Positions 7,465-15,588 of a stretch of DNA of 64,000 bases are shown piece after piece. Made by a program: the position numbers and the translations under genes. The notes beneath the pieces are model-generated. The model did no database searches, had not been told where the DNA came from, and was given only the letters and a program-made list of their open reading frames with translations. The number at the start of each line of letters is the position of its first letter. Within the stretch, counting starts at the first letter, position 1. This stretch comes from Hoeflea sp. 108. GTDB taxonomy: Bacteria > Pseudomonadota > Alphaproteobacteria > Rhizobiales > Rhizobiaceae. The DNA lies in NCBI RefSeq assembly GCF_000372965.1, contig NZ_KB890024.1:5048304-5112303 (forward strand), written 5' to 3'.

Positions 7465-7965
7465 TCAGTCGCGGCGGGACTGGTCGTCGGGCAGCGAGCG
7501 CCACGGCGTGTCTGGATTGGAATTCGGGCGAGGCTCGCGCCGGAAGTCTTCCTCGTCGAGGTCGATGGTCCTGCCATCGCCCGGACGGCCGCGCCGTGCG
7601 AAGCCGTTGAAGTCGGTGGCAACGACGATCCGCTTGCTCAGCAGGCGCCAGGCGAGTTCGCGCACGGGCGGCAGGAACAGCAGGATGCCGAATATGTCGG
7701 TGATGAAGCCGGGGATCACCAGCAGGATGCCGGCGAGCACGATCATGGCGCCGTGAGCCAGTTCCTTGCTTGGGTCGCGTCCTGCCTCGATCTCGGCGCG
7801 GGCGCGGTTCATGACGCCAAAGCCCTGAACACGCAGCAGGATTGATCCCACGACCACGCTCAGCAGCACCAGGCCGATGGTCGGCAGAACGCCGATTTCG
7901 CTGCCCACCACGACGAAGCCGGCGATCTCGAGAAGAGGCAGGGCAAGGATCAGAAGGGGCAGCAT
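7465..7965 (-). CDS. fxsA: FxsA family membrane protein
   Basis: FxsA is a small inner-membrane protein; in E. coli its overproduction suppresses F-plasmid exclusion of phage T7. The 166-residue protein has hydrophobic segments at about residues 1-20, 26-45 and 71-95. It has the family motif LLRVQGFGVMNRARAEIEAGR and the GILLVIPGFITDIFGILLFLPPVR segment, then a charged Asp/Arg-rich tail. It lies upstream of secB in the same direction and divergent from the Tim44-like gene. The 207-bp gap between them should hold promoters for both, but I saw no convincing boxes. Its cellular role is not known. Confidence 0.88.
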   Translation of the reverse strand: MLPLLILALPLLEIAGFVVVGSEIGVLPTIGLVLLSVVVGSILLRVQGFGVMNRARAEIEAGRDPSKELAHGAMIVLAGILLVIPGFITDIFGILLFLPPVRELAWRLLSKRIVVATDFNGFARRGRPGDGRTIDLDEEDFRREPRPNSNPDTPWRSLPDDQSRRD

Positions 7966-8172
7966 GAAGGGCGTGGGTCCGGTCGGTTCGAGTTGACGAA
8001 TGCATCATATGCCGTCACAGGCAAAGCGCATACATCGTTAGATATGCCGCAGCGCCTTTGATTTGAATGATCGGCGCATGCGTTCTATATGCAATAGCTG
8101 AGACGGCGACAGCCGGCCAAACGCAGATAGGCCGGCTTCGGCCATGAACAAGGGACGGATCGGCGGGAAGAT

Positions 8173-8874
8173 ATGCAATTCTTCGATTTCGGCACGATTT
8201 TCTTTCTGATCGCAGCGGTTGTGATCTTTTTCCAACTGCGCAACGTGCTTGGACGCCGCACAGGCAATGAACGTCCGCCTTTCGATCCCTATTCGTCCCG
8301 CAGCAAACCACAGGACGCCAGCGGCAAGCCCGAGAACGTGGTTTCGCTGCCCAAGCGCGCACCCGGCCCGGCCAGCGAAGAGGCCTATGCCGCCATCGAC
8401 GCTTTTGCCAAGCCCGGTACCGACCTCAACAAGGGCCTGCGCGCCATCAAGGACCAGGACGCCTCCTTCGAGCCCAAGGGTTTCGTCGATGGCGCCAAGA
8501 TGGCCTACGAGATGATCGTCATGGCCTATGCCGACGGCGACCGGAAGACGCTGAAGAACCTGCTGTCGCGTGAGGTTTTCGACGGCTTCGTCGCCGCCAT
8601 CAACGATCGCGAGGGCCGTTCGGAGAAGATCCAGTCATCCTTCGTCGGCATCGACAAGGCCGACATCGTTTCGGCCGAGATGAAGGGTTCCGAGTCCCAT
8701 GTCACGCTGCGCATCGTCAGCGAGCTGATCTCGGCGACGCGCGACAAGGCTGGTGCCGTCATCGACGGTGATCCGGAAACCGTGGCCGAGGTCAAGGATG
8801 TCTGGACCTTTGCCCGCGACACGCGGTCGCGCGACCCGAACTGGAAGCTTGTCGCGACCGAGGAAGAAGACTGA
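8173..8874 (+). CDS. Tim44/TimA-like membrane-anchored protein
   Basis: The 233-residue product has one N-terminal membrane segment (FGTIFFLIAAVVIFFQL, residues 6-22), then a polar linker, then a Tim44-like C-terminal domain at about residues 75-230. That domain contains FVDGAKMAYEMIVMAYADGDRKTLKNLLSREVFDGF. Mitochondrial Tim44 tethers Hsp70 to the import channel. Alphaproteobacterial homologues are regarded as its ancestors, but their role is not established. The gene starts a rightward group with mltA, smr and an XRE regulator, and sits opposite the secretion chaperone gene secB. A link to protein export or envelope assembly is therefore plausible but unproven. Confidence 0.85.
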   Translation: MQFFDFGTIFFLIAAVVIFFQLRNVLGRRTGNERPPFDPYSSRSKPQDASGKPENVVSLPKRAPGPASEEAYAAIDAFAKPGTDLNKGLRAIKDQDASFEPKGFVDGAKMAYEMIVMAYADGDRKTLKNLLSREVFDGFVAAINDREGRSEKIQSSFVGIDKADIVSAEMKGSESHVTLRIVSELISATRDKAGAVIDGDPETVAEVKDVWTFARDTRSRDPNWKLVATEEED

Positions 8875-8896
8875 TAGCGGCCGGCGGGCGACGCCC

Positions 8897-10003
8897 GTGG
8901 CGCTCTCGTCCGCATTCCGGCTCGTTTCTTTCACTGAGCTTCCGCAATGGGCGGGCGACGACCAGTCGTCCGCCTTTGCTGCATTCCGCCGCTCAGCCTT
9001 CCATGTCCTGAACAAGCCCTATCGCACTGGCGCGCTGGGCGTCGATTTCGGCGCCTTCGATGCCGCCTACGCCGAGGCGCGCTCCCATCCCTCGCTCGGC
9101 AAGTCTGAGGCGAAGGCCTTCTTCGAGCGCCACTTCCTCCCGGCCCTCATTGTTCCCGAGCATCGTCCGTCAGGCTTCGTCACCGGCTTTTATGAGCCCG
9201 AGGTCGACGCCTCGCCTGTCGAGACAGCGGAGTTCCGTGTTCCGCTGCTGGCCAGGCCCGAGGATCTTGTCGATGTCGACGATGGCAACCGCCCCGATGG
9301 CATGGACCCCTACCTCGCCTTTGCGCGGTGGACCCCCGATGGTCTGGTCGAATATTTTGACCGTCCTGCCATCGAAAAGGGCGCATTGGTCGGCCGCTGC
9401 CTCGATATCGCCTGGGTCGCCGATCCGGTCGATGCCTTCTTCGTCCACGTCCAGGGTGCCGCGCGGCTCCGGATGACCGACGGCTCGCAGCGCCGAGTCA
9501 CCTATGCGGCGAAGTCCGGCCAGCGTTTCACCGGTCCCGGCGGAATCCTCGCGCATATCGGCGAAATCCCGCTCGAAAAGGTGACGATGCAGTCGATCCG
9601 GGCCTGGTTCAAAGCCAATCCGCACCGGATCAGCGAAATCCTCTGGCAGAACCGCTCCTACATCTTCTTCCGAGACGCGGCAGTGGATGATCCCGACCTC
9701 GGCCCCGTCGCCGCAGCCAAGGTGCCGCTCACCCCTGGCCGCTCTGTGGCCGTCGACCGGCTGCTTCACACCTTCGGCACGCCCTTTTTCATCGCCGCCC
9801 CCAAGCTCACGGCCTTTGGCGGCCAGCCGTTCGCCCGGCTGCTGATCGCCCAGGACACCGGCTCGGCTATTACGGGTGCGGCGCGCGGCGACCTGTTTGC
9901 CGGTTCGGGCGATGCCGCCGGGGAGATTGCCGGCATCGTCCGTGCCGACGCCGATTTCTACGCGCTGCTGCCGAAGCCACTATTCGCAAAGGTAGCGTCA
10001 TGA
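8897..10003 (+). CDS. mltA: MltA-type lytic murein transglycosylase
   Basis: MltA enzymes cleave the beta-1,4 bond in peptidoglycan and form 1,6-anhydro-muropeptides. The 368-residue protein has the MltA domain with GFVTGFYEPEVDAS near residue 94 and the 3D-type end domain with LLIAQDTGSAITGAARGDLFAGSG, including the expected catalytic Asp. I place the start at the GTG at 8897 (MALSSAFRLVSF), 22 bases after the previous gene. Longer versions run back through the Tim44-like gene and are not credible. No signal peptide or lipobox is visible in this version, unlike E. coli MltA, so its route to the periplasm is unclear. The stop overlaps the smr start (ATGA). Confidence 0.92.
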   Translation: MALSSAFRLVSFTELPQWAGDDQSSAFAAFRRSAFHVLNKPYRTGALGVDFGAFDAAYAEARSHPSLGKSEAKAFFERHFLPALIVPEHRPSGFVTGFYEPEVDASPVETAEFRVPLLARPEDLVDVDDGNRPDGMDPYLAFARWTPDGLVEYFDRPAIEKGALVGRCLDIAWVADPVDAFFVHVQGAARLRMTDGSQRRVTYAAKSGQRFTGPGGILAHIGEIPLEKVTMQSIRAWFKANPHRISEILWQNRSYIFFRDAAVDDPDLGPVAAAKVPLTPGRSVAVDRLLHTFGTPFFIAAPKLTAFGGQPFARLLIAQDTGSAITGAARGDLFAGSGDAAGEIAGIVRADADFYALLPKPLFAKVAS

Positions 10004-10548
10004 CTGGCCGGCGCGACCGCAAGCTCAGCGACGAAGAGCGCGTTCTCTGGAACGTCATCGCCCGCACGACGATGCCCCTCAAGGGCAAGCGCGCCATGGA
10101 AATCCCCGAGGTTCCCCCGGTGGAGGCGCCGAAGGTCGAGGCCATGCCGGCAAAGATTGCCGTTGAGCAGCCCGCGCCGGCGCTCGCCAAGCAGCCAAGG
10201 CGCCAGTATGTCGCCCACACGCTCGACGAGCCGACCCGCGACAAGCTCTCCAAGGGCCGCCTGCCCATCGAAGGTCGCGTCGATCTTCATGGCATGACCC
10301 AGGACGAAGCCTATTCGCTGCTGTTCACCTTCCTGAGCCGCGCCCATGCCGGCGGCTTGCGTTACGTGCTCGTCATCACCGGCAAAGGCAATTCGAAGGG
10401 TGGCGACGGCATCCTGCGCCGCATGGTTCCGGCTTGGCTGGACACCGCACCTTTCCGCATGCTGGTTTCGAGCCTCGATCATGCCGAGCGCCACCATGGC
10501 GGTTCAGGCGCGATATATGTCAGGATCAGGCGGAGGCTCGGCGCATGA
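10000..10548 (+). CDS. Smr domain protein
   Basis: The 182-residue protein has a Lys/Pro-rich N-terminal half and a C-terminal Smr domain at about residues 90-182. The Smr motifs DLHGMTQDEAY and VLVITGKGNSKGGDGILR are intact. Smr domains are found in MutS2 and in stand-alone proteins; several are endonucleases acting on DNA or mRNA. The function of short alphaproteobacterial members is not established. The gene overlaps both mltA and the following XRE gene by 4 bp, so the three are probably translated from one mRNA. Confidence 0.9.
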   Translation: MTGRRDRKLSDEERVLWNVIARTTMPLKGKRAMEIPEVPPVEAPKVEAMPAKIAVEQPAPALAKQPRRQYVAHTLDEPTRDKLSKGRLPIEGRVDLHGMTQDEAYSLLFTFLSRAHAGGLRYVLVITGKGNSKGGDGILRRMVPAWLDTAPFRMLVSSLDHAERHHGGSGAIYVRIRRRLGA

Positions 10549-10928
10549 CGCCGCTCGGCGAACGCATCCGCGAGCTCAGGCGCGAGCGCGGCGTTAGCCA
10601 GAAAGAGATGGCCGAAGGCATCGGCGTCAGCGCCGCTTATCTGTCGGCGCTCGAGCATGGCCATCGCGGCGTGCCGAGTTGGCCGATGATCCAGAAGATC
10701 ATCGGCTACTTCAACGTCATCTGGGACGACGCCGAGGATCTGCAGAAGCTGGCGGAAGGTTCGCACCCTCGCGTCGTCGTCGACACGTCGGGGCTTTCGC
10801 CGGCGGCGACCGAACTTGCCAATCTGCTGGCTGAGGGCATCGGCGAACTGAATGAGGCTGAACTGGCTGCGATCACTGTCCGGATGCGCGAGGCGATTGC
10901 CCGCAAGAAGGCGCGGCGAAGGCTGTAA
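10545..10928 (+). CDS. XRE-family helix-turn-helix transcriptional regulator
   Basis: The 127-residue protein starts at the ATG overlapping the smr stop. It has a Cro/CI-type helix-turn-helix at about residues 4-60 (LGERIRELRRERGVSQKEMAEGIGV, where SQKEMAEGIGVSAAYLSALE is the core). A C-terminal helical region (residues 85-127) ends in a basic tail. It closes the mltA-smr-xre group and is convergent with the DUF1402 gene, with only 10 bases between stops. Its targets are unknown. Confidence 0.9.
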   Translation: MTPLGERIRELRRERGVSQKEMAEGIGVSAAYLSALEHGHRGVPSWPMIQKIIGYFNVIWDDAEDLQKLAEGSHPRVVVDTSGLSPAATELANLLAEGIGELNEAELAAITVRMREAIARKKARRRL

Positions 10929-10938
10929 GAGCCGAGGG

Positions 10939-11898
10939 CTAGAACAGCGCCTGCAGTTCGGTCAGCTTGTCGTTGACCAGCCAGCCATAATAATTCTCTT
11001 CGGGAACCTTGGCCGGCTCACCGGCGGCGCTGCGGCGCTCGTTCTCGACCTTGAGCGCATGCGCCCGGGCTTCCGGATTGCCGACATTATAGAGCGTTGC
11101 CGTCAGTCCCGGGTTCTGTGAGATGTCGAAGCCAGCGATGCGCTTGTAGGCCTCGATCGAGGTTTTCAGCGTTGCGGCCACGTAAGGAAGCGTCAGGTCC
11201 GGGTCCATGATGGTTTGGTAGACCTCGTTCGGATCGCCCTCGTCGAGCTTGGGCAGGCCTGAGACCTTGTGGACCTCGTCGCTCATCTGCAGCGCCGTCA
11301 GCGGATTGAGCTGGCCGATGCCGAAGGTCTGGCCCGCATAAAATGGCTGGAAGAAGGTGGCGCTGAAGCGGTCGTTGGGAAAGGCCGTACCGCCCACGGT
11401 CTTGCCGCGGAAATCCTGGTTCCACACGCGCTCGCGGCAATCCCACAGGTCATAGCTGCCCGACTTCGACGCGCATTCGGCAAATTGTGGGCGCTTGATG
11501 AAGTCGGTGATGTCTTCGCCATTATAGGCGAAGCGCAGATTGCTGGTGAGATAGGACACGGCCTTGACGTAATAGGTCTGCAGCCGGTCGTAGGCGTCGA
11601 CATTGTAGGTGTGCTCGCCGACGATGGCGCCAACGATATGCATCGGGTCGATGCCGTAATCGCGCGCCACCGACTTGATCTTACTGCGCAGTTGCGTGTC
11701 GTTCTGCAGCAGCGCATAGACCTTGCGGTACTTGGCGTCGAAGGTCGTCTTGCCTGCCTTGGTGCGCTTGGAAGAAGCGCCCGGCACCTGTGGCTGCTCG
11801 GCATGCACGTTGCCTGCGGCAACCACTGTCGTGGCCGACGCGTGCGACACACCCAAGGTCATCGCCAAAACAAATGCCGAGATAATCGCTTTTTTCAT
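10939..11898 (-). CDS. DUF1402 family exported protein
   Basis: The 319-residue protein begins with a clear Sec signal peptide (MKKAIISAFVLAMTLGVSHASA) with likely cleavage after AxA. The mature part belongs to DUF1402, found mainly in Hyphomicrobiales. It includes ARDYGIDPMHIVGAIVGEHTYN near residue 80, FGIGQLNPLTALQMSDEV, and LYNVGNPEARA, a layout like lytic-transglycosylase folds with Glu in the EHTYN motif. Periplasmic action on cell wall is an inference from that resemblance only. The start is the ATG at 11898; frames reading further upstream lack coding character. Confidence 0.85.
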   Translation of the reverse strand: MKKAIISAFVLAMTLGVSHASATTVVAAGNVHAEQPQVPGASSKRTKAGKTTFDAKYRKVYALLQNDTQLRSKIKSVARDYGIDPMHIVGAIVGEHTYNVDAYDRLQTYYVKAVSYLTSNLRFAYNGEDITDFIKRPQFAECASKSGSYDLWDCRERVWNQDFRGKTVGGTAFPNDRFSATFFQPFYAGQTFGIGQLNPLTALQMSDEVHKVSGLPKLDEGDPNEVYQTIMDPDLTLPYVAATLKTSIEAYKRIAGFDISQNPGLTATLYNVGNPEARAHALKVENERRSAAGEPAKVPEENYYGWLVNDKLTELQALF

Positions 11899-12025
11899 GC
11901 GCCGCTGCTTGCCCAAGCTGTTTCCGGGCAAACTAGGTAAAGCCCCCGACATAGTCGAGAGCGTAGTGGCCCGGCATGCGCGAAAGGTGGCCGGATGGTT
12001 CCATTCGGCCACAGGTCGCAAATCC

Positions 12026-12053
12026 AGGCGGGATGCTTGCGCGCAGCCCGCCT
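12026..12053 (-). terminator. Possible terminator after hslU
   Basis: AGGCGGG (12026-12032) pairs with CCCGCCT (12047-12053). Read on the reverse strand the hairpin lies about 11 bases after the hslU stop. Only a weak T-rich stretch follows, so termination may need Rho. Confidence 0.4.
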
Positions 12054-12063
12054 GTCCTTGTCC

Positions 12064-13371
12064 TTAAAGGATGAAACGCGACAAATCTGTGTTCTTTGAC
12101 AGGTCGCCGACGTGTTTCTGCACATAGGCCGCGTCGATCGTCACGGTCGTGCCGTTGCGGTCGGGCGCGTCATAGGAGATTTCGTCCAGCACGCGCTCCA
12201 TCACCGTCTGCAGGCGCCGCGCACCGATGTTCTCGACCGTGGCGTTGAGATCGACGGCGATGCCGGCGAGCGCGTCGATGGCGTCGTCGGTAAAGTCGAG
12301 GTTGACGCCCTCGGTGTTCAGCAGCGCGATGTACTGCTTGATCAGGCTGGCTTCCGTCTCGGTCAGGATACGGCGGAAGTCGTCCTTCTCCAGCGCGCGC
12401 AGTTCGACGCGGATCGGCAGGCGACCCTGCAATTCAGGCAGAAGGTCCGAAGGCTTCGAGATATGGAACGCACCCGAAGCGATGAACAGGATGTGGTCGG
12501 TCTTGACCTGCCCGTATTTGGTGGCAACCGTCGTGCCCTCGACCAGCGGCAGGAGATCCCGCTGCACGCCTTCGCGCGAAGGTCCGCCGGAAACGTCGCC
12601 GCGGGCAATCTTGTCGATTTCGTCGAGGAAGACGATGCCTTCGTTCTCGGTCACTTCAAGCGCCCGCCGCACCACCTCGTCCTGGTCGAGAAGCTTGTCG
12701 GACTCGTCCTGGATCAACAGGCCGTAGGATTCCTTGACGGTGGTCTTGCGCGTCTTGGTGCGCTGGCCACCCATCGCCTTCGACAACATGTCGTTGATGT
12801 TGAGCACGCCGACATTGCCGCCCGGCATGCCGGGAATGTCGAAGCTCGGCATGCCGCCGGTGCCGGTGTCGGCCACCTGGACCTCGATCTCCTTGTCGTC
12901 GAGCTCGCCGTCGCGCAGCTTCTTGCGGAAACTATCGCGGGTGGCGGGGCTGGCGGTCTTGCCCACCAGCGCCTCGAGCACGCGCTCTTCGGCATTGACG
13001 TGGGCGCGTGCCTTGACGTCCTCACGCATCTTTTCGCGCACCAGGCCGATGGCGATTTCGACCAGGTCGCGGATGATCTGCTCGACGTCGCGACCGACAT
13101 AGCCGACTTCGGTAAACTTGGTCGCCTCGACCTTGACGAAGGGCGCGCCTGCAAGCTTGGCAAGACGGCGCGAGATTTCGGTCTTGCCGACACCCGTCGG
13201 CCCGATCATCAGGATGTTCTTGGGCATGACCTCTTCGCGCATCTGGCCTTCCAGCTGCTGCCGGCGCCAGCGGTTGCGCAGCGCAATCGCCACGGCACGC
13301 TTGGCGTCCTTCTGGCCAATGATGAAGCGGTCGAGTTCTGAAACGATCTCACGGGGAGAAAATGTGGACAT
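12064..13371 (-). CDS. hslU: ATP-dependent protease ATPase subunit HslU
   Basis: HslU is the hexameric AAA+ unfoldase that feeds substrates to the HslV peptidase. The 435-residue protein has the N-terminal FSPREIVSELDRFIIGQ, Walker A (GPTGVGKTEISRRLAKLAG, residues 57-75), the GYVGRDVEQ pore loop near residue 90, Walker B (EGIVFLDEIDKIA), and the C-terminal LSRFIL tail that docks into HslV. The intermediate I-domain carries a Gly/Met-rich insert. It is the last gene of a leftward group starting with hslV at 16126, and three other genes lie in between. Confidence 0.97.
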   Translation of the reverse strand: MSTFSPREIVSELDRFIIGQKDAKRAVAIALRNRWRRQQLEGQMREEVMPKNILMIGPTGVGKTEISRRLAKLAGAPFVKVEATKFTEVGYVGRDVEQIIRDLVEIAIGLVREKMREDVKARAHVNAEERVLEALVGKTASPATRDSFRKKLRDGELDDKEIEVQVADTGTGGMPSFDIPGMPGGNVGVLNINDMLSKAMGGQRTKTRKTTVKESYGLLIQDESDKLLDQDEVVRRALEVTENEGIVFLDEIDKIARGDVSGGPSREGVQRDLLPLVEGTTVATKYGQVKTDHILFIASGAFHISKPSDLLPELQGRLPIRVELRALEKDDFRRILTETEASLIKQYIALLNTEGVNLDFTDDAIDALAGIAVDLNATVENIGARRLQTVMERVLDEISYDAPDRNGTTVTIDAAYVQKHVGDLSKNTDLSRFIL

Positions 13372-13400
13372 GGCGTTACTCTCGAATACTCAGTTGGGGC

Positions 13401-14468
13401 TTATGTATGGGCTGGAAGCCGCCGCGCAAGGGTGCCGGGCAGCAGTGGCAGAAGAGCCCGGCGCAGCGTATGCCAGCCGGCGCTGAGCAGCAGGACCAGC
13501 GCGCCGAGCACCAGCATGGTCAGCGGCACGACGCTGTCCGACAGCCCGGCCTTGACGACCAGCGAGCCGAAGGCGAAGCCGGCATAGGAAAGGCCTGACA
13601 CCAGGATGGCGCGACGGTCGACGACAAGGGCGACCAGCGCCAGTCCGACGAAGATCGCCAGGATGCTCCAGGCCGAAACGGCTTCGGAACCACCCTCGCC
13701 GACGAGCCCGCTGACCAGCGGATGAACGATCAGCGGTGCGGCGAGCATGTGCAGCCAGAAGGCGATGTCGGTGCGTCGGGTCTGGCGCTGCGGATCGCTC
13801 AGGTCGAAGCGCATGGCAAGCGCGAACACACCAAGGCCGCAGGCCAGCAGCAGGGGCTTGGCCGCTTGGGTGGCGAAATCCGGAACGATCATGAAAAGCA
13901 CACCGACGGCCGAGGCGACAAGGGCGGCCACACCGGCTGCGATCGTCACCGGCACGCGGAAACGCCGGTAGTGCAACGCGGTTGCCGCAGCGGTCATAAG
14001 CCCGGCGACAACGATCGGCAGGCCGCCATGGTTGCCGAGCCCCATGCCGAATCTGAGGCTGGGGTTGAAGGCTTCCGCAACCGTCGAAAAGACCGCTCCG
14101 GCATAGACCAGGAGCAACACGATGCTGGGCAGCGCCATGCGCTGCCGGCGGGTAAAATACTCGGCCAATAGCCAGCTCGTCACCGCGATGACGGCGAACA
14201 TGCCGGTGTTGCCGATCATGTCGCCGGAGAAGTAGCCGAGCGCACCCAGAAACAGTCCGAGGCCGATGGTGACGAAGATGTCGCTGAAACCGCTGATGAA
14301 GCGGAATTTCTCGTCGTCATGCGGTTCACTGTCGAGGGCCGGCGCGCTCGCACTCTCCAGATCCCGCAGTCCTTGCGCCTGCTCTGCCGTCAGCAGCCCG
14401 TTTGCGACTGCGGCAAGCAATGTATCGGGCGATATGCTGGTCGCTTCCAATGGTATCGACGTGCTCAT
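13401..14468 (-). CDS. Polytopic membrane protein, DUF2157-like
   Basis: The 355-residue product starts with a soluble head that includes LLAAVANGLLTAEQAQGLRDLE (about residues 17-38), the pattern seen at the N-terminus of DUF2157 proteins. It then has about ten hydrophobic segments from residue 60 to 340 and a short basic end. Nothing catalytic is visible. The ATG at 14468 overlaps the previous stop by one base (TGATG), so it is probably coupled to the DUF2585 gene. It ends 29 bases before hslU. Function is unknown; context suggests co-expression with the HslVU protease. Confidence 0.75.
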   Translation of the reverse strand: MSTSIPLEATSISPDTLLAAVANGLLTAEQAQGLRDLESASAPALDSEPHDDEKFRFISGFSDIFVTIGLGLFLGALGYFSGDMIGNTGMFAVIAVTSWLLAEYFTRRQRMALPSIVLLLVYAGAVFSTVAEAFNPSLRFGMGLGNHGGLPIVVAGLMTAAATALHYRRFRVPVTIAAGVAALVASAVGVLFMIVPDFATQAAKPLLLACGLGVFALAMRFDLSDPQRQTRRTDIAFWLHMLAAPLIVHPLVSGLVGEGGSEAVSAWSILAIFVGLALVALVVDRRAILVSGLSYAGFAFGSLVVKAGLSDSVVPLTMLVLGALVLLLSAGWHTLRRALLPLLPGTLARRLPAHT

Positions 14469-15070
14469 CAGGGTATCGCCGCCTGCCATTGCCTGATCGC
14501 ATCCAGCGGATAGACCAGCATGATGATGTTGAGCGTCAGGTTGTCTCGAATGACGTAGCCGACGCCGAGTTCGAAGATGACGGCCAGGGCAACGACGCCC
14601 CACACCGGGAGCCGCGCCGCCATCGCAAAGCCCAGCACCATCGCCAGCGTGTCGGACACGGAGTTGATGACGCTGTCGCCGTAGTAGTCGAGGGAAATGG
14701 TCCCTTCGCGGTAGCGGTTGATGATGAAGTCGCTGTTTTCCACCAGTTCCCACGACACTTCGATGCCGGCGGCGATGGCCAGCCTCAGTCCGAGCGGGCT
14801 GTTGGGCATTAGCCAGCGCAGCAGCGCGTAGAACAGGAAGCCGTGGATGATGTGCGAGAAGGTGTACCAGTCGGTGATGTGCTGGGAGTTCTCCGAACTC
14901 TGCACCACCCCGTGCCACAGCTTGACGTATCCGCATTTGCAGATCGCCGGATGCCCCATCCACAGCAGCGCAAGTGCCTGGCCCGCAATCATCAGGGCCA
15001 CGACGAGCAGCCACCAGCCAAGTCTCCGGCGTTGTGCCTGCTCCGCGCCGTGGTCCTGCGATGCGGTCAT
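14468..15070 (-). CDS. DUF2585 family membrane protein (UPF0314)
   Basis: The 200-residue protein has about five hydrophobic segments and the DUF2585 features GHPAICKCGYVKLWHGVVQSSENSQHITDWYTFSHIIHG and GIEVSWELVENSDFIINRYRE (only parts are diagnostic). The conserved Cys, His and Glu residues suggest a metal- or lipid-facing site, but no function is known. Members occur mainly in Hyphomicrobiales next to hslV-hslU, as here. The start overlaps the GNAT gene stop by the ATGA arrangement. Confidence 0.85.
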   Translation of the reverse strand: MTASQDHGAEQAQRRRLGWWLLVVALMIAGQALALLWMGHPAICKCGYVKLWHGVVQSSENSQHITDWYTFSHIIHGFLFYALLRWLMPNSPLGLRLAIAAGIEVSWELVENSDFIINRYREGTISLDYYGDSVINSVSDTLAMVLGFAMAARLPVWGVVALAVIFELGVGYVIRDNLTLNIIMLVYPLDAIRQWQAAIP

Positions 15071-15588
15071 TCCTCGAACTCGTCCTCCTCGGCATCGATC
15101 GCCATCATGAGCGCCGGGCCGTAGATCGAGGTTCGCGTGTCGAAAGCCACGAAGCCGGCCTTCTCGTAAGCGCGGATGGCCCTCTTGTTGGTCGGGTCCG
15201 GGTCGATGATGACCCTCGGCACGCCTTCCTCGAACAGGTCGTCGACGAACTGCCTGACGATGGCCGAACCGTGGCCCTTGCCCACCAGTTCCGGCACGCC
15301 GATCGAAAGGTCGATGCCAAGCGTACCGAAGGGCTGGTCCTGGTAGGGATGGTTGTCCTCCATGTGCGGATCGTAACTCTGGAGGTAGCCGATCGGCTTG
15401 CCGTCCAGCTCGACGATCAGCGGCTCGACAGAGATACTGTCGATATGCGCCTCGATCTCGGCGATCTCGTGGGCGGCGTTGCCCCACCATTCGGCGACGT
15501 GCGGCTGGGCCAACCATGCCTTGATCATTGGCAGGTCGGCCCTGGTCACCGGGCGGAACTCGTACAGCGCGACTTCCTTATTCGGCAT
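15067..15588 (-). CDS. GNAT family N-acetyltransferase
   Basis: The 173-residue protein has a GNAT fold: RPVTRADLPMIKAWLAQPHVAEWWG at residues 12-36, then the acetyl-CoA motif A region LGIDLSIGVPELVGKGHGSAIVRQF, and motif B with DPDPTNKRAIRAYEKAGF. Its N-terminal pattern resembles aminoglycoside 6'-N-acetyltransferases, but in this chromosomal setting resistance should not be assumed. I use the ATG at 15588, which overlaps the hslV end by 11 bases; a TTG 12 bases upstream is the alternative. It sits between hslV and hslU, a placement seen in related genomes. Confidence 0.88.
   Translation of the reverse strand: MPNKEVALYEFRPVTRADLPMIKAWLAQPHVAEWWGNAAHEIAEIEAHIDSISVEPLIVELDGKPIGYLQSYDPHMEDNHPYQDQPFGTLGIDLSIGVPELVGKGHGSAIVRQFVDDLFEEGVPRVIIDPDPTNKRAIRAYEKAGFVAFDTRTSIYGPALMMAIDAEEDEFEE

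Noticed and set aside
12112..13341. Long forward reading frame (409 codons) opposite hslU
   Set aside because: It is the antisense shadow of hslU in GC-rich DNA. It has no family motif and lies fully within a universally conserved gene.
15067..15588. Aminoglycoside resistance gene aac(6')
   Set aside because: The GNAT protein resembles that group at the N-terminus only. Its place in a conserved chromosomal operon argues for a housekeeping acetyltransferase.
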